DNA from: Rhodanobacter humi
GTDB taxonomy: Bacteria; Pseudomonadota; Gammaproteobacteria; Xanthomonadales; Rhodanobacteraceae
Direction of reading: 5' to 3'
Length of the DNA stretch: 64,000 nucleotides
Assembly (NCBI RefSeq): GCF_041107455.1
Contig: NZ_JBGBPY010000001.1
Location: 682,001 to 746,000 of the forward strand
The position numbers and the translations under genes were made by a program. The first letter of the stretch is position 1. Each line of letters opens with the position of its first letter. The notes under the pieces were generated by a model. That model saw only the letters and a program-made list of their open reading frames with translations. It did not search any database and was not told where the DNA came from. Of the stretch, positions 29,795 to 39,130 are shown piece by piece.

Positions 29795-29812
29795 ATATGT
29801 TCAAGAACATAT
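29795..29812. promoter_or_regulatory. Perfect palindrome, candidate TetR operator between GST and tetR
   Basis: ATATGTTCAAGAACATAT: two 8-base half-sites with an AA centre, in the 107-base gap between the divergent GST (29747) and TetR (29855) starts. It is AT-rich compared with surroundings. The position suits a TetR repressor that controls both transcripts. Confidence 0.75.
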
Positions 29813-29854
29813 TCAGCGTCGGCGCTACGCTTGCCGGAACCGGAGGAAAACGCC

Positions 29855-30445
29855 ATGCCGTACAGCGCCGAGCACAAGCAGCGGACCCGCGCGCACATCG
29901 TCGAGTGCGCCCGCGTACTGTTCAACCGCAAGGGCTTCGCCGAGGTCTCGATCGACGAGATCATGGCCAGCGCCGGCCTCACCCGCGGCGGCTTCTACAA
30001 CCACTTCAAGACCAAGGAAGACCTGTACGTGGAAGCGGTGGCGGCCTACCGGGACTTCAATCCGCACGAGCGCTGGCCGCAGCTGGATTTCGATCCCGCG
30101 CGCCGCGGCAGCGCGTTCGCCCGCCAGATGGTCGACGTCTACCTCTCGCACGAACACCTGGACGACGTCGAGGGCCAGTGCCCGATGATCGCCCTGCCCT
30201 CCGACGTGGCGCGTGCCGGCACCGGCGTGAAACGTGCCTACCACGGACTGCTGGAACGCATGGCCGGCATGCTCGCGCAAGGCGCCGAGGCATCCGCCGG
30301 CGCGGAGGCCGCACGTCAGCGCGGACTCGCGCTCGCTGCACTGTGCGTGGGCGGCATGGTGCTGGCGCGCACCATCGAGGACGACGCCTTCCGCGAGGAA
30401 ATCCGCGCGGCGGCACGCGCCACGGCGCACGAACTGATCGACTGA
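29855..30445 (+). CDS. TetR-family transcriptional regulator
   Basis: A 196-residue TetR regulator. The N-terminal helix-turn-helix is RAHIVECARVLFNRKGFAEVSIDEIMASAGLTRGGFYNHFKTKEDLYVEA, residues about 12-60. The C-terminal part is a ligand-binding helical domain (GQCPMIALPSDVARAG, YHGLLERMAGM). The ATG at 29855 follows a GGAGGAAAA ribosome site. Its product probably represses itself and the divergent GST/DHFR-like operon through the palindrome at 29795-29812, and is released by a toxic compound. The ligand is unknown. Confidence 0.9.
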   Translation: MPYSAEHKQRTRAHIVECARVLFNRKGFAEVSIDEIMASAGLTRGGFYNHFKTKEDLYVEAVAAYRDFNPHERWPQLDFDPARRGSAFARQMVDVYLSHEHLDDVEGQCPMIALPSDVARAGTGVKRAYHGLLERMAGMLAQGAEASAGAEAARQRGLALAALCVGGMVLARTIEDDAFREEIRAAARATAHELID

Positions 30446-30629
30446 GCCGCGCCGCGCGCAGCGGCATCACCTGTCGTCCACCGCGGGCATGGCATGTCTG
30501 TGCGTCCGCCAGCGTCGCGGACGGCACCCATAGCCATGCGCTATCGGCCACATCGAAACAAGCGAATTCCAACGGCCGTCGCCACTGCGTAGATTCGATC
30601 CACAGACCCACCGCCATCCGGAGCCCGCC

Positions 30630-32078
30630 ATGCCCAGGAACCGCAAACCCCGCCTCACCACCGTCGCCGGCGCACCGGTGCCGGACAACCAGAACATCCT
30701 CACCGCCGGTCCGCGCGGCCCGGCCCTGCTGCAGGACGTGTGGCTGCTGGAGAAACTGGCCCACTTCGACCGCGAGGTGATCCCGGAGCGGCGCATGCAT
30801 GCCAAGGGTTCGGGCGCCTTCGGCACCTTCACCGTGACGAAGGACATCACCAGGTACACCCGGGCGAAGATCTTCTCCAAGGTCGGCAAGCAGACCGAGG
30901 TGTTCGCCCGCTTCACCACCGTGGCCGGCGAGCGCGGCGCAGCCGACGCCGAACGCGACATCCGCGGCTTCGCGCTGAAGTTCTACACCGAGGAAGGCAA
31001 CTGGGACCTGGTCGGCAACAACACGCCGGTGTTCTTCTTCCGCGACCCGCTGAAGTTCCCCGACCTCAACCACGCGGTGAAGCGCGACCCGCGCACCAAC
31101 CTGCGCAGCGCGCAGAACAACTGGGATTTCTGGACCTCGCTGCCCGAGGCGCTGCACCAGGTCACCATCGTGATGAGCGAGCGCGGCATCCCCGCCAGCT
31201 ACCGCCACATGCACGGTTTCGGCTCGCACACCTTCAGCTTCATCAACGCGAAGAACGAGCGCTACTGGGTGAAGTTCCACCACGTCTGCCAGCAGGGCAT
31301 CAGGAACCTCACGGATGCCGAAGCGGAGAAAATCATCGGCAAGGATCGCGAAAGCCACCAGCGCGACCTGTTCGACGCGATAGCACGCGGCGACTTCCCG
31401 AAGTGGAAGCTGTGCGTGCAGATCATGCCGGAGAAGGATGCGTCCAAGGTGCCGTACCACCCGTTCGACCTCACCAAGGTGTGGCCGCACAAGGACTATC
31501 CGCTGATCGAAGTAGGCGTGTGGGAGCTCAACAGGAACCCGGAGAATTTCTTCGCCGACGTCGAGCAGAGCGCGTTCAACCCGGCGCAGGTGGTGCCCGG
31601 CATCGGCTTCTCGCCGGACAAGATGCTGCAGGCGCGGCTGTTCTCCTACGGCGACGCGCAGCGCTACCGGCTCGGCGTGAACCACCACCAGATCCCGGTG
31701 AACGCACCGCGCTGCCCGGTCCACAGCTTCCACCGCGACGGCGCGATGCGCGTGGACGGCAACCACGGCAGCACGCTGGCCTACGAGCCCAACAGCTACG
31801 GCGAATGGCAGGAGCAGCCGGATTTCCGCGAGCCGCCGCTGTCGATCGAAGGCGCGGCCGACCACTGGAACCACCGTGTGGACGAGGACTACTACTCGCA
31901 GCCGGGCGCGCTGTTCCGGCTGATGAGCGCGAAGCAGAAGAAGGCGCTGTTCGAGAACACCGCGCGCGCGATGCAGGGCGTGCCGGAGGAAATCCAGCGC
32001 CGCCACATCGGGCACTGCAGCAAGGCCGACAAGGCCTATGGCGAGGGCGTGGCCAAGGCACTGGGGCTCAAGCCCTGA
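30630..32078 (+). CDS. katA: Monofunctional heme catalase
   Basis: A 482-residue small-subunit clade catalase. Motifs include [33 protein letters not shown] (distal His), [11 protein letters not shown] (distal Asn), and [14 protein letters not shown] (Arg-x-x-x-Tyr proximal heme ligand). C-terminus ends around 480 residues, as in KatA/KatB. It converts hydrogen peroxide to water and oxygen. Monocistronic; a GC hairpin (32099-32126) follows. The katA symbol is by family, not by a paralogue comparison. Confidence 0.95.
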   Translation: MPRNRKPRLTTVAGAPVPDNQNILTAGPRGPALLQDVWLLEKLAHFDREVIPERRMHAKGSGAFGTFTVTKDITRYTRAKIFSKVGKQTEVFARFTTVAGERGAADAERDIRGFALKFYTEEGNWDLVGNNTPVFFFRDPLKFPDLNHAVKRDPRTNLRSAQNNWDFWTSLPEALHQVTIVMSERGIPASYRHMHGFGSHTFSFINAKNERYWVKFHHVCQQGIRNLTDAEAEKIIGKDRESHQRDLFDAIARGDFPKWKLCVQIMPEKDASKVPYHPFDLTKVWPHKDYPLIEVGVWELNRNPENFFADVEQSAFNPAQVVPGIGFSPDKMLQARLFSYGDAQRYRLGVNHHQIPVNAPRCPVHSFHRDGAMRVDGNHGSTLAYEPNSYGEWQEQPDFREPPLSIEGAADHWNHRVDEDYYSQPGALFRLMSAKQKKALFENTARAMQGVPEEIQRRHIGHCSKADKAYGEGVAKALGLKP

Positions 32079-32098
32079 CCCCGCAGGGGTGCCACAAG

Positions 32099-32126
32099 CC
32101 GACGGCCCGCTATCGCGGGCCGTCGG
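32099..32126 (+). terminator. Hairpin after the catalase
   Basis: CCGACGGCCCGC, TATC, GCGGGCCGTCGG: a perfect 12-bp stem 21 bases after the stop. No clear T-run follows, so termination efficiency is uncertain. Confidence 0.55.
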
Positions 32127-32151
32127 CGTCGAAACAGGTTCTGGCGGCGGC

Positions 32152-32697
32152 TCAGGCCGCCATGCCGGTCATCACTTCGTGCACGACTTCGACCACTGGC
32201 GGCACGGCCACCACCGGCGGCTCGACCGGACGGGCGGCCAGCCGGCCCGCGCGTACCAGCGCCTCGATGCTGGCCTGCACTTCGGCGCGGCCGAACGGCT
32301 TCTTCAGGAAGTCGTCGGCGCCGTAGCGCTGCACGTAGAACTGCTCGGTGGCCTGCGGGTTGCCGCTGATCATCACGATCGGAATATGCGCGGTGCGCGG
32401 GTCGTGGCGCAGCGTGCGCAGCACCGCGAAACCGTTGATGCCCGGCAGCACGATGTCGAGGAAGATCAGTTCGGGCAGCTCGGCCTTCGCCAGCTCCAGT
32501 GCCCGCTCGCCGTCAGCCGCTTTCTGCACCGCGTAGCCGTCCTGCTCCAGCATGCGGCCCAGCACCGCGCAAATCGTGGGCGAGTCGTCCACCACCAGCA
32601 TGCGCGTGCCCAGCGGCGCCTGCCGCCGGCCTTCCGACTGCTGCGCCGACGCGTCGGCACCGCCCAGCCACCGCTTGAAGAATCCCATGCCGTTCAT
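32152..32697 (-). CDS. Single-domain response regulator, paralogue of 27795-28427
   Basis: A 181-residue protein. Receiver: MLVVDDSPTICAVLGRML, ELIFLDIVLPGING (phospho-acceptor Asp), VMISGNPQATEQFY, and FLKKPFGRAEV. The stretch HIPIVMISGN.QATEQFYVQRYGADDF is nearly identical to the other regulator, indicating a duplication. The tail is Pro/Val-rich with no effector domain. The ATG at 32697 has GGGGAG upstream at a good distance; a second ATG three codons in is possible. It is convergent with the catalase. Confidence 0.85.
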   Translation of the reverse strand: MNGMGFFKRWLGGADASAQQSEGRRQAPLGTRMLVVDDSPTICAVLGRMLEQDGYAVQKAADGERALELAKAELPELIFLDIVLPGINGFAVLRTLRHDPRTAHIPIVMISGNPQATEQFYVQRYGADDFLKKPFGRAEVQASIEALVRAGRLAARPVEPPVVAVPPVVEVVHEVMTGMAA

Positions 32698-32832
32698 CGT
32701 GAGGCTCCCCGAAGCCATCCCTGTCCAGTGAAAGTCGCAGACTTGGCGCGACCCGTCGTTGCTGCGGATGGTGGGGCAGAACCATGGCGCAATCTGCGAT
32801 GCACTGCTCAGTGCCTGTGCGGGAGATGTCGA

Positions 32833-33237
32833 TCACGTCTCATGCCGGTCCTTCAACCGACGCAATTCCCTGCGTGCATGCTTGTCGGGCCGCTGGCGCG
32901 GCGCCTGCGCGCCGACCAGCCGGCGCTGCTCGCGCGATGCATCGCGCGCCAGCTGGCTGGCCTCGCTCTCGCGGTACAGCGCCTGCGCCACGCTGGCCGG
33001 GCCGCGCTTGTCCGCCAGCGCCAACACCTCGACCTCCAGCCGCTCCTCGCCCCGGCTGATCTTCAGCTTGTCGCCCGCGCGCAACGACTTCGCCGGCTTG
33101 CAGCCGCCGCCGTTGACGTCGATCTTGCCGCCGTCGATCGCCTGCTTGGCGAGACTGCGCGTCTTGAAGAAGCGCGCGGCCCACAGCCACACGTCGACGC
33201 GTACTTCGGCGGATGGGTTGTCGTGCAGGTCATTCAT
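32833..33237 (-). CDS. hslR: S4-domain RNA-binding heat-shock protein Hsp15
   Basis: A 134-residue protein with an N-terminal S4 domain: VRVDVWLWAARFFKTRSLAKQAIDGG, GKIDVNG, KSLRAGDKLKI. The C-terminal part is basic (REQRRLVGAQAPRQRPDKHARRELRRL). Hsp15 binds stalled 50S subunits with a nascent chain and helps recycle them. The ATG at 33237 is the first Met before the S4 domain. It lies in the same direction as the AEC transporter, with a 31-base gap. Confidence 0.9.
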   Translation of the reverse strand: MNDLHDNPSAEVRVDVWLWAARFFKTRSLAKQAIDGGKIDVNGGGCKPAKSLRAGDKLKISRGEERLEVEVLALADKRGPASVAQALYRESEASQLARDASREQRRLVGAQAPRQRPDKHARRELRRLKDRHET

Positions 33238-33268
33238 GGATGGCATTGTCGCCGCATTGCCGATGCCA

Positions 33269-34180
33269 TCACGCCCCAAGCAGCCAGTTGCCCAGGGGCA
33301 CCGTCACCAGTGACAGCACGATGCCTGCGCCGAGCACGGTGTTCGCCAGTTCCGGATCCAGCCCGTACTCGTCGGCGAGGATGGTGGCCGAGACCATCGG
33401 CGCCATCGCCGCCTGCAGCACGCCGGCGGTGAGTGTGAGCCCGCCCACGCCGGCCGCCACGCCCAGCGCCCAGCACAGCGCCGGCGCCAGCAGCAGCTTC
33501 CAGCCCAGGCCCCAGGCCCCCGCGCCGAGTTGACGCCCGCCCACCTGCAAACGGAACTGCAGCCCCACGGAGAACAGCGCCAGTGGCGTCAGCGTGGCGC
33601 CCAGCGGATGGAACACGCCGTCCAGCACGGCCGGCCAGCCGCCCAGCATGCCCGCGACGACGCCGACCACCAGCGCGATGAAGGCGGGGAACGTGGCGAT
33701 GCGCCGCGCGATCCGGCGCGGGTCGGGATCACGCCCCGCATACAGGCAGGCCACCACCACGCCCACCGAGGCCAGCAGCGGGAAACAACCCAGCTGGTCG
33801 GCCACCACGGCCAGCGTCAGCCCGGCCTCCCCGTGCAGCGCCTGCAGCATCGGATAGCCCATGAACGAGGTGTTGCCCAACCCGCACACCAGGACCAGCG
33901 CGCCGACGCGCCCGCGCGACCAGCCCAGCCGTGGCCCGATCCACGCGAACAGCAGCCACGCGCCGAAGAAGGTGAGCCATATCGCCGCTACCAGGAACCA
34001 CAGCTGCGCATCGAGCCGCACCTGCGGGATCAGCTCCAGCACCAGCGCCGGCAGCGCGATGTTGAGCACCCACCAGTTCAGCCCGTGCACGATGCCGGCC
34101 GGCGGCTGCGCCAAGCGGCGCACCAGCGCGCCCAGCACCAGACAGACGAACAGCAGCAGCAAGGCACTCATTGCGGACAT
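33269..34180 (-). CDS. AEC-family (auxin efflux carrier-like) transporter
   Basis: A 303-residue inner-membrane protein with about 10 hydrophobic helices, for example ALLLLFVCLVLGALV, LNIALPALVLELIP, GALVLVCGLGNTSFMGYPML (the conserved N-x-S/T-F-x-G-x-P motif of AEC carriers), and AMAPMVSATILADEYGLDPELAN. Members export or import organic acids or auxin-like compounds; the substrate here is unknown. The start MSAMSALLLLF is the first Met before the first helix. Confidence 0.85.
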   Translation of the reverse strand: MSAMSALLLLFVCLVLGALVRRLAQPPAGIVHGLNWWVLNIALPALVLELIPQVRLDAQLWFLVAAIWLTFFGAWLLFAWIGPRLGWSRGRVGALVLVCGLGNTSFMGYPMLQALHGEAGLTLAVVADQLGCFPLLASVGVVVACLYAGRDPDPRRIARRIATFPAFIALVVGVVAGMLGGWPAVLDGVFHPLGATLTPLALFSVGLQFRLQVGGRQLGAGAWGLGWKLLLAPALCWALGVAAGVGGLTLTAGVLQAAMAPMVSATILADEYGLDPELANTVLGAGIVLSLVTVPLGNWLLGA

Positions 34181-34282
34181 TTCGCGGGGACCAGCGCCGC
34201 ATTAGACGCGATCCGGCCGACCGCCGGAAGCGGACGCCGCCGGCATGCGAGAATGGCCGGGACCCCGAACCGCGCGAGCACC

Positions 34283-34603
34283 ATGAGTTCCAAGCCCTAC
34301 GACTTCCGCCAGTTCCAGGCCGAGCTCGCCGCACTCGAGCAAGGCAACCCCGAACCGAAGCAGGCACCGGAGCCTGCACCGAAGCCCGCACCGAAATCCA
34401 AGCCGCTTGGCAAGAAGGCCGCCGAAGCCGAACGCCTCGCCCGCGCCCGCGGTGAATTCCTCGCCCTGCGCGACCGCCACAATCTCAGTGTCGCCGACGT
34501 GGTGGCGTTCTTTCCCGAGGAGGAAGGCATCGCCTATCTGCAGCAGTTGCTGGCGTCGGCGGAGCAGAAGCCGCGGCGACGGAAGCAGCCCCCCTCGACC
34601 TGA
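34283..34603 (+). CDS. Hypothetical protein with a Pro/Lys/Glu linker
   Basis: A 106-residue protein. An N-terminal segment (YDFRQFQAELAALEQ) is followed by a low-complexity repeat (EPKQAPEPAPKPAPKSKP), then a C-terminal helical part (ARARGEFLALRDRHNLSVADVVAFF, EEEGIAYLQQLLASAEQKPRRRK). The end is basic. It is divergent from the AEC transporter gene. I do not recognise a family; homologues may exist only among Xanthomonadales. Confidence 0.5.
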   Translation: MSSKPYDFRQFQAELAALEQGNPEPKQAPEPAPKPAPKSKPLGKKAAEAERLARARGEFLALRDRHNLSVADVVAFFPEEEGIAYLQQLLASAEQKPRRRKQPPST

Positions 34604-34708
34604 GATGCGGCAGCCGGCGCCATCCCGTCGCCGCGTGCCGGAACCACCGAACCGACCAAGCATGCCAGGTCACGCCCGGACAACATCCGCGCGATGCAGA
34701 ATGGCGGC

Positions 34709-35368
34709 ATGAACCGCCTTCCCGCCCTCGCATCCGCGCTGCTTGCGCTGCTGGCCCTGGCGCCGTTCGACGCTGGCGCGCAGGACATCTACAAGTGCAT
34801 GCAAGGCGGCCAAGTCGCCTACACCGACCGGCCCTGCCCCGCCGGCAAGGGCGAGTTGCTGCACCAGGCTGACGCCACCGAAACCATCGACTATTACCTG
34901 CGCCTGGGTCAGGACAGTCTCGCCACGGCTTGGGCGAAGTCCCACCATTTGGATGCGCTCTATCGCGAGCGCCTCGCCATCCACCAGGCCGCGGAGGAAG
35001 CCCGCGCCGAACAGGCCAGACAGACGGCCGAACTCGCGCAGCAGCAGGCCGAACAGGCCCGCGCGCAGGCCCGGCAGACCGCCGCACTGCAGGCACAGGC
35101 CGAGCAGGCCACCGAGCGCGAGCAACTGCAAGCCGAGAACGACGCGCTGCGCGAGCAGAATGCGACCTACCAGGCCGAACTGAGCCAGCCGACCTATCTG
35201 GTCCCGCCCTACGGCTGGGCCGGATCGCGCCCATACCCACCGTTCCATCCACCCCGCTTCGACCGCCACGAGCCCGGGCAGCCGCATGCGCGGCCGCCAC
35301 CGCCGGTACGCGATCAACCGCGGGTGAAGAGCTGCACGACGCTGGCCGGCGGGCGCGTGCAATGCTGA
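34709..35368 (+). CDS. DUF4124-type exported protein with a coiled coil
   Basis: A 219-residue exported protein. A signal peptide (LASALLALLALAPFDAGAQ) precedes a DUF4124-like module (DIYKCMQGGQVAYTDRPCPAGKGE), a short periplasmic two-strand domain found in many proteobacterial cell-envelope proteins. Then comes a long Gln/Ala/Arg-rich coiled coil (about residues 95-165) and a Pro-rich C-terminus ending in a conserved GGRVQC. The ATG at 34709 is preferred; an ATG five codons earlier is also possible. Confidence 0.65.
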   Translation: MNRLPALASALLALLALAPFDAGAQDIYKCMQGGQVAYTDRPCPAGKGELLHQADATETIDYYLRLGQDSLATAWAKSHHLDALYRERLAIHQAAEEARAEQARQTAELAQQQAEQARAQARQTAALQAQAEQATEREQLQAENDALREQNATYQAELSQPTYLVPPYGWAGSRPYPPFHPPRFDRHEPGQPHARPPPPVRDQPRVKSCTTLAGGRVQC

Positions 35369-35429
35369 ATTGACAAACTCATCGGTACCGGCGTATGGGG
35401 TGAATACCCCCACACGCAAGGAGAGCATC

Positions 35430-36008
35430 ATGCGCACCCCATTTCTTGCCGTTGCCGCCATGGCAGTGCTGGGCAGCACGGGCGCCATCGCCGACGATAC
35501 GATGTCGCTCAACCAGTTCCCCCACAGGGTCGAGCCGGTGCTGGTGCAGGTGAACGCCCAAGGCAGGGTCACCAGCGCTTCGCCGGCCTACCAGCTCACG
35601 CCCAAGCTCAACCGCCTGTTGCGCGCGAACCTCGACGGGATGATCCGCAAGCCCGCCGTCGACAAGCACGGCAAGCCGATACCCAGCCAGTTCATCATGA
35701 ACATGGCCGTACGCACCGAGCCACGCACCGACGGCAACTACGATGCCTGGTTCGCCTACGTCTCGACCAAGCCGGTGCCGCCGGGTTCCTGGTACTGGGT
35801 GCACCTCGACGGCGACCGTCTCGCGCTGGCCAGCCAGGGCATGCGCTTCCGTGGCATGCGCCCGTCCCTGCCGGTCCAGCACTACTACCACGACGGTTAC
35901 CGGGCAACCTACAAGGGGAGCAGCCAGCCGGTACCGGCCATGGCGCCGGCACCTGCGGTGCAAAGCATGCCCGGCAATGCGTCCAATCCGCCGCCCCGCA
36001 CCCGGTAA
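35430..36008 (+). CDS. Hypothetical exported protein
   Basis: A 192-residue protein with a signal peptide (AVAAMAVLGSTGAIA) and no membrane segment afterwards. The middle contains VLVQVNAQGRVTSASPAYQLTPKLNRLLRANLDGMI, reminiscent of TonB/energy-transduction C-terminal-like modules that predict the periplasmic alpha/beta fold. The C-terminal part is Pro/Ala rich. A GGAGAG ribosome site lies just before the ATG at 35430. The terminator at 36026-36054 closes the transcript. Confidence 0.55.
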   Translation: MRTPFLAVAAMAVLGSTGAIADDTMSLNQFPHRVEPVLVQVNAQGRVTSASPAYQLTPKLNRLLRANLDGMIRKPAVDKHGKPIPSQFIMNMAVRTEPRTDGNYDAWFAYVSTKPVPPGSWYWVHLDGDRLALASQGMRFRGMRPSLPVQHYYHDGYRATYKGSSQPVPAMAPAPAVQSMPGNASNPPPRTR

Positions 36009-36025
36009 ATCCCCGTGCCGAAATC

Positions 36026-36054
36026 AAAGGCCCGTCGCAAGCGACGGGCCTTTT
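36026..36054 (+). terminator. Terminator after the exported protein
   Basis: AAAGGCCCGTCGC, AA loop, GCGACGGGCCTTTT. Perfect stem with T-run. Confidence 0.9.
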
Positions 36055-36082
36055 CGTTGCGCGGGGCTACCGATGCGACGAC

Positions 36083-37954
36083 TCAAGTCCCCAACAGCAC
36101 CCGATTCATCCGTTGCACGAACGCGGCGGGGTCGGACAACGGGGCGCCGGCGGCGATCTCGGCCTGCTCCAGCAGCAGGTTGGCGAGGTCCCTTGCCCTG
36201 CCTTCGTCGGCCTCCGTTTCCACGCGCTTCAGCAGCGGATGGGCCGGGTTGACCTCCAGCGTGGGCTTGCTCTCGGGCAGTTCCTGGCCGGCTTCGCGCA
36301 GCAGGCGCGCGAGGTGCGGCGCCATCTCGTAGTCGCTGAGCGCAAGGCAGGAAGGCGAGTCGGTGAGACGGGCGGACACCTTGACGTCGCCCACGCGCTC
36401 GCCGAGCAGATTCTTCAGCTTCTTCAGCAGCGGCTCGGCTTCCTTCGCGACTTCTTCCTGCTGCTTCTTCTCCGCCTCATCCAGCGGCAGCTCGCCCTTG
36501 GCCACGTTCCTGAGCTTCTTGCCTTCGTATTCGCCGAGATAGCCGACCATCCATTCGTCGATGCGGTCGAACATCAGCAGCACCTCGATGCCCTTGGCGC
36601 GGAACGCTTCCAGCTGCGGGCTGCCGGCGGCGGCGGCGTAGCTGTCGGCGGTGATGTACCAGATCGCATCCTGGCCCACCGCCATGCGGCTGATGTAGTC
36701 GTCCAGCGAGACGTTCTGCTGCGCGCCCTCGCCCTTCGTGGACGCGAAGCGCAACAGCTTGGCGATGCGCTCGCGGTTCGACGCATCCTCGCTGATGCCT
36801 TCCTTCAGCGTGTTGCCGAAGGCCTTGATGAAAGTGCTGAACTTCTCCGGCTCGTCCTTCGCCAGCTTCTCGATCAGGTCCAGCACGCGCTTCACGCAAG
36901 CCGCCTTGATGCGTTCCAACTGGCGGTTGTGCTGCAGGATCTCGCGGCTGACGTTGAGCGGCAGGTCGTCGGCGTCCACCACGCCGCGCACGAAGCGGAG
37001 GTAGTTCGGCAGCAGCTCTTCGGCCGCATCCATGATGAAGACGCGCTTGATGTAGAGCTTCAGCCCCTTGCGCTCGTCGCGCCCGCCCATCATCAGGTCG
37101 AACGGCGGCTGCGACGGGATGTAGAGCAAGGTGGTGAAGCTCTGGCTGCCCTCGACGCGGTTGTGCGTCCAGGCCAGCGCGTCGTTGAAGTCGTGGCCCA
37201 GCGACTTGTAGAAGCCCTGGTAGTCCGCATCGGAAATCTCGGACTTCGGCTTGGCCCACAGCGCGGAGGCGTCGTTGACGGTCTCCCACTCGCCGGTGGG
37301 CTTGCCATCCTTCTCCTGCGGCACGCGGATCGGGAACGCCACGTGATCGGAATACTTGGTGATCAGCGAACGCAGCTGCCAGCCCTTGAGGAACTCGTCC
37401 TCGTCGGCCTTCAGGTGCAGCACCACGGTGGTGCCGCGCTCGGCCAACTCGATCGGCTCCAGCGCGTACTCGCCCTTGCCGTCGCTCTCCCACTTCACGC
37501 CCGCGCCGGCCGGCGCGTCGGCGCGGCGGGTCAGCACAGTGACCTTGTCGGCGACCACGAAGGCGGAATAGAAGCCCACGCCGAACTGGCCGATCAGCCG
37601 CGCGTCGGCCTTCTGCTCGCCGCTCATCGCTTCGAGGAAACGCCGCGTGCCGGAGCTGGCGATGGTGCCGATGTTCGCCACCACCTCGTCGCGCGTCATG
37701 CCGACGCCGTTGTCGCGCACGGTCACGGTGCGCGCGGCCTCGTCCCAGCTCACGTCGATATGCAGCTCGCTGTCGCTGCCCATCAGCTCCGGCTTGCCCA
37801 GCGCCTCGAAGCGCAGCTTGTCGCAGGCGTCGGAGGCGTTGGAGATCAGCTCGCGCAGGAAGATCTCCTTGTGCGAGTACAGCGAGTGGGTGACCAGGTG
37901 CAGCACCTGGGCGACTTCGGCTTCGAACTTGCGGGTTTCGGCGGGTGCGGTCAT
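36083..37954 (-). CDS. htpG: Molecular chaperone HtpG (Hsp90)
   Basis: A 623-residue Hsp90. The GHKL ATPase domain is complete: RELISNASDACDKLR, VRDNGVGMTRDE (Asp-x-Gly), GTIASSGTRRF and IGQFGVGFYSAFVVAD. The middle domain follows (HNRVEGSQSFTTLLYIPSQ, FIMDAAEELLPNYLRFVRGVVD). It refolds client proteins in the cytosol with DnaK. The ATG at 37954 gives MTAPAETRKFEAE, the usual start. A REP cluster separates it from htpX. Confidence 0.97.
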   Translation of the reverse strand: MTAPAETRKFEAEVAQVLHLVTHSLYSHKEIFLRELISNASDACDKLRFEALGKPELMGSDSELHIDVSWDEAARTVTVRDNGVGMTRDEVVANIGTIASSGTRRFLEAMSGEQKADARLIGQFGVGFYSAFVVADKVTVLTRRADAPAGAGVKWESDGKGEYALEPIELAERGTTVVLHLKADEDEFLKGWQLRSLITKYSDHVAFPIRVPQEKDGKPTGEWETVNDASALWAKPKSEISDADYQGFYKSLGHDFNDALAWTHNRVEGSQSFTTLLYIPSQPPFDLMMGGRDERKGLKLYIKRVFIMDAAEELLPNYLRFVRGVVDADDLPLNVSREILQHNRQLERIKAACVKRVLDLIEKLAKDEPEKFSTFIKAFGNTLKEGISEDASNRERIAKLLRFASTKGEGAQQNVSLDDYISRMAVGQDAIWYITADSYAAAAGSPQLEAFRAKGIEVLLMFDRIDEWMVGYLGEYEGKKLRNVAKGELPLDEAEKKQQEEVAKEAEPLLKKLKNLLGERVGDVKVSARLTDSPSCLALSDYEMAPHLARLLREAGQELPESKPTLEVNPAHPLLKRVETEADEGRARDLANLLLEQAEIAAGAPLSDPAAFVQRMNRVLLGT

Positions 37955-37985
37955 GCGGGGTGCTTCCGAGTGGTAGTGAGTTGAT

Positions 37986-38100
37986 CCCCTCTCCCTCCGG
38001 GAGAGGGTGCCCGAAGGGCGGGAGAGGGTTCGGGCGGAGCGTGGCAATCCCCGCGAAACGAGCCCTCTCCCCAACCCCTCTCCCGCAAGCGGGAGAGGGG
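37986..38100. repeat. REP-like hairpin pair between htpX and htpG
   Basis: 37986-38007 (CCCCTCTCCCTCCGGGAGAGGG) and 38075-38100 (CCCCTCTCCCGC, AA, GCGGGAGAGGGG; perfect 12-bp stem) with about 70 bases between. Same type as those at 7499 and 23247. Confidence 0.8.
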
Positions 38101-38108
38101 CTCAAGCG

Positions 38109-39008
38109 TCAAGCATGCGCCGAGTTCTGCAGCGCCGCGATGCGCTCGTCCAGCGGCGGGTGGCTCATGAACAGACGCTGGAAGCCTTCGGCCAGCGGGC
38201 CGGAGATACCGAACGCTGCCAGCGTCTTCGGCAAGCTGTTCTCGCCGTGGTCGCCCTTCAGCCGCTGCAGCGCGGAGATCATCGCACCGCGGCCGGCGAG
38301 TTTCGCACCCGCGGCATCGGCGTGGAACTCGCGCCAGCGCGAGAACGCCATCACGATCATCGAGGCGAACAGGCCGAACACCAGCTGCAGCACCATCACG
38401 GTGACGAAGTAGCCGATGCCGCTGCCGCCGCGGTTGTCGTCGCGGCCGCCCGACATCCAGCTGTCCACCAGCCGGCCCACGATGCGCGCGGCCAGGATCA
38501 CCAGGGTGTTCAGCACGCCCTGGATCAGGGTCATCGTCACCATGTCGCCGTTCGCGACATGGCCGATCTCGTGGCCGAGCACGGCCGCGACCTGCTCGCG
38601 ATCCATCTGCTGCAGCAGGCCGCTGCTCACCGCCACCAGCGCGCTGTTCTTCGTCATGCCGGTGGCGAACGCGTTCATTTCCGGCGCGTCGTAGATCGCC
38701 ACCTCGGGCATGCCGATGCCGGCGTTCTGCGCGTGGCGGCGCACGGTATCCAGCAGCCAGCGCTCGGCCTCGTTCGCGGGCTGCGCTATCACCCGAGCGC
38801 CAGTCGACATCTTCGCCATCCACTTGGACATGGCCAGCGAGATGAAGGCACCGCCCATGCCGAACACCGCGGCGTAGATCAGCAGGCCGGTGCTGCCGCC
38901 GAAACCCTGGGCGGCAGCCATCTGGTCCACCCCAAGCAGGTGGCAGACGATGCTGAGCAGGAACAGGACGGCGATGTTGGTACCGAGGAATAGTGCGATG
39001 CGGCGCAT
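38109..39008 (-). CDS. htpX: Membrane zinc protease HtpX
   Basis: A 299-residue inner-membrane M48 protease. Two N-terminal helices ([22 protein letters not shown] and [18 protein letters not shown]) flank the domain. The active site is [13 protein letters not shown] (HExxH), with a third ligand Glu in [13 protein letters not shown]. It degrades misfolded membrane proteins with FtsH. The ATG at 39008 gives MRRIALFLG, close to the E. coli start. It lies in the same direction as htpG, with a REP cluster between. Confidence 0.95.
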   Translation of the reverse strand: MRRIALFLGTNIAVLFLLSIVCHLLGVDQMAAAQGFGGSTGLLIYAAVFGMGGAFISLAMSKWMAKMSTGARVIAQPANEAERWLLDTVRRHAQNAGIGMPEVAIYDAPEMNAFATGMTKNSALVAVSSGLLQQMDREQVAAVLGHEIGHVANGDMVTMTLIQGVLNTLVILAARIVGRLVDSWMSGGRDDNRGGSGIGYFVTVMVLQLVFGLFASMIVMAFSRWREFHADAAGAKLAGRGAMISALQRLKGDHGENSLPKTLAAFGISGPLAEGFQRLFMSHPPLDERIAALQNSAHA

Positions 39009-39130
39009 GGCTGTCTCTTTGGCCGTCACGTTGAAGAAAGAGGATGCGATGTTGGGTGGGGCCGACGGCGCCCCGTTTCAAGCATCCGGCCCTCTCGCCA
39101 GTCGCCCCTTGGGCAGGCAGACTGCCGCGG

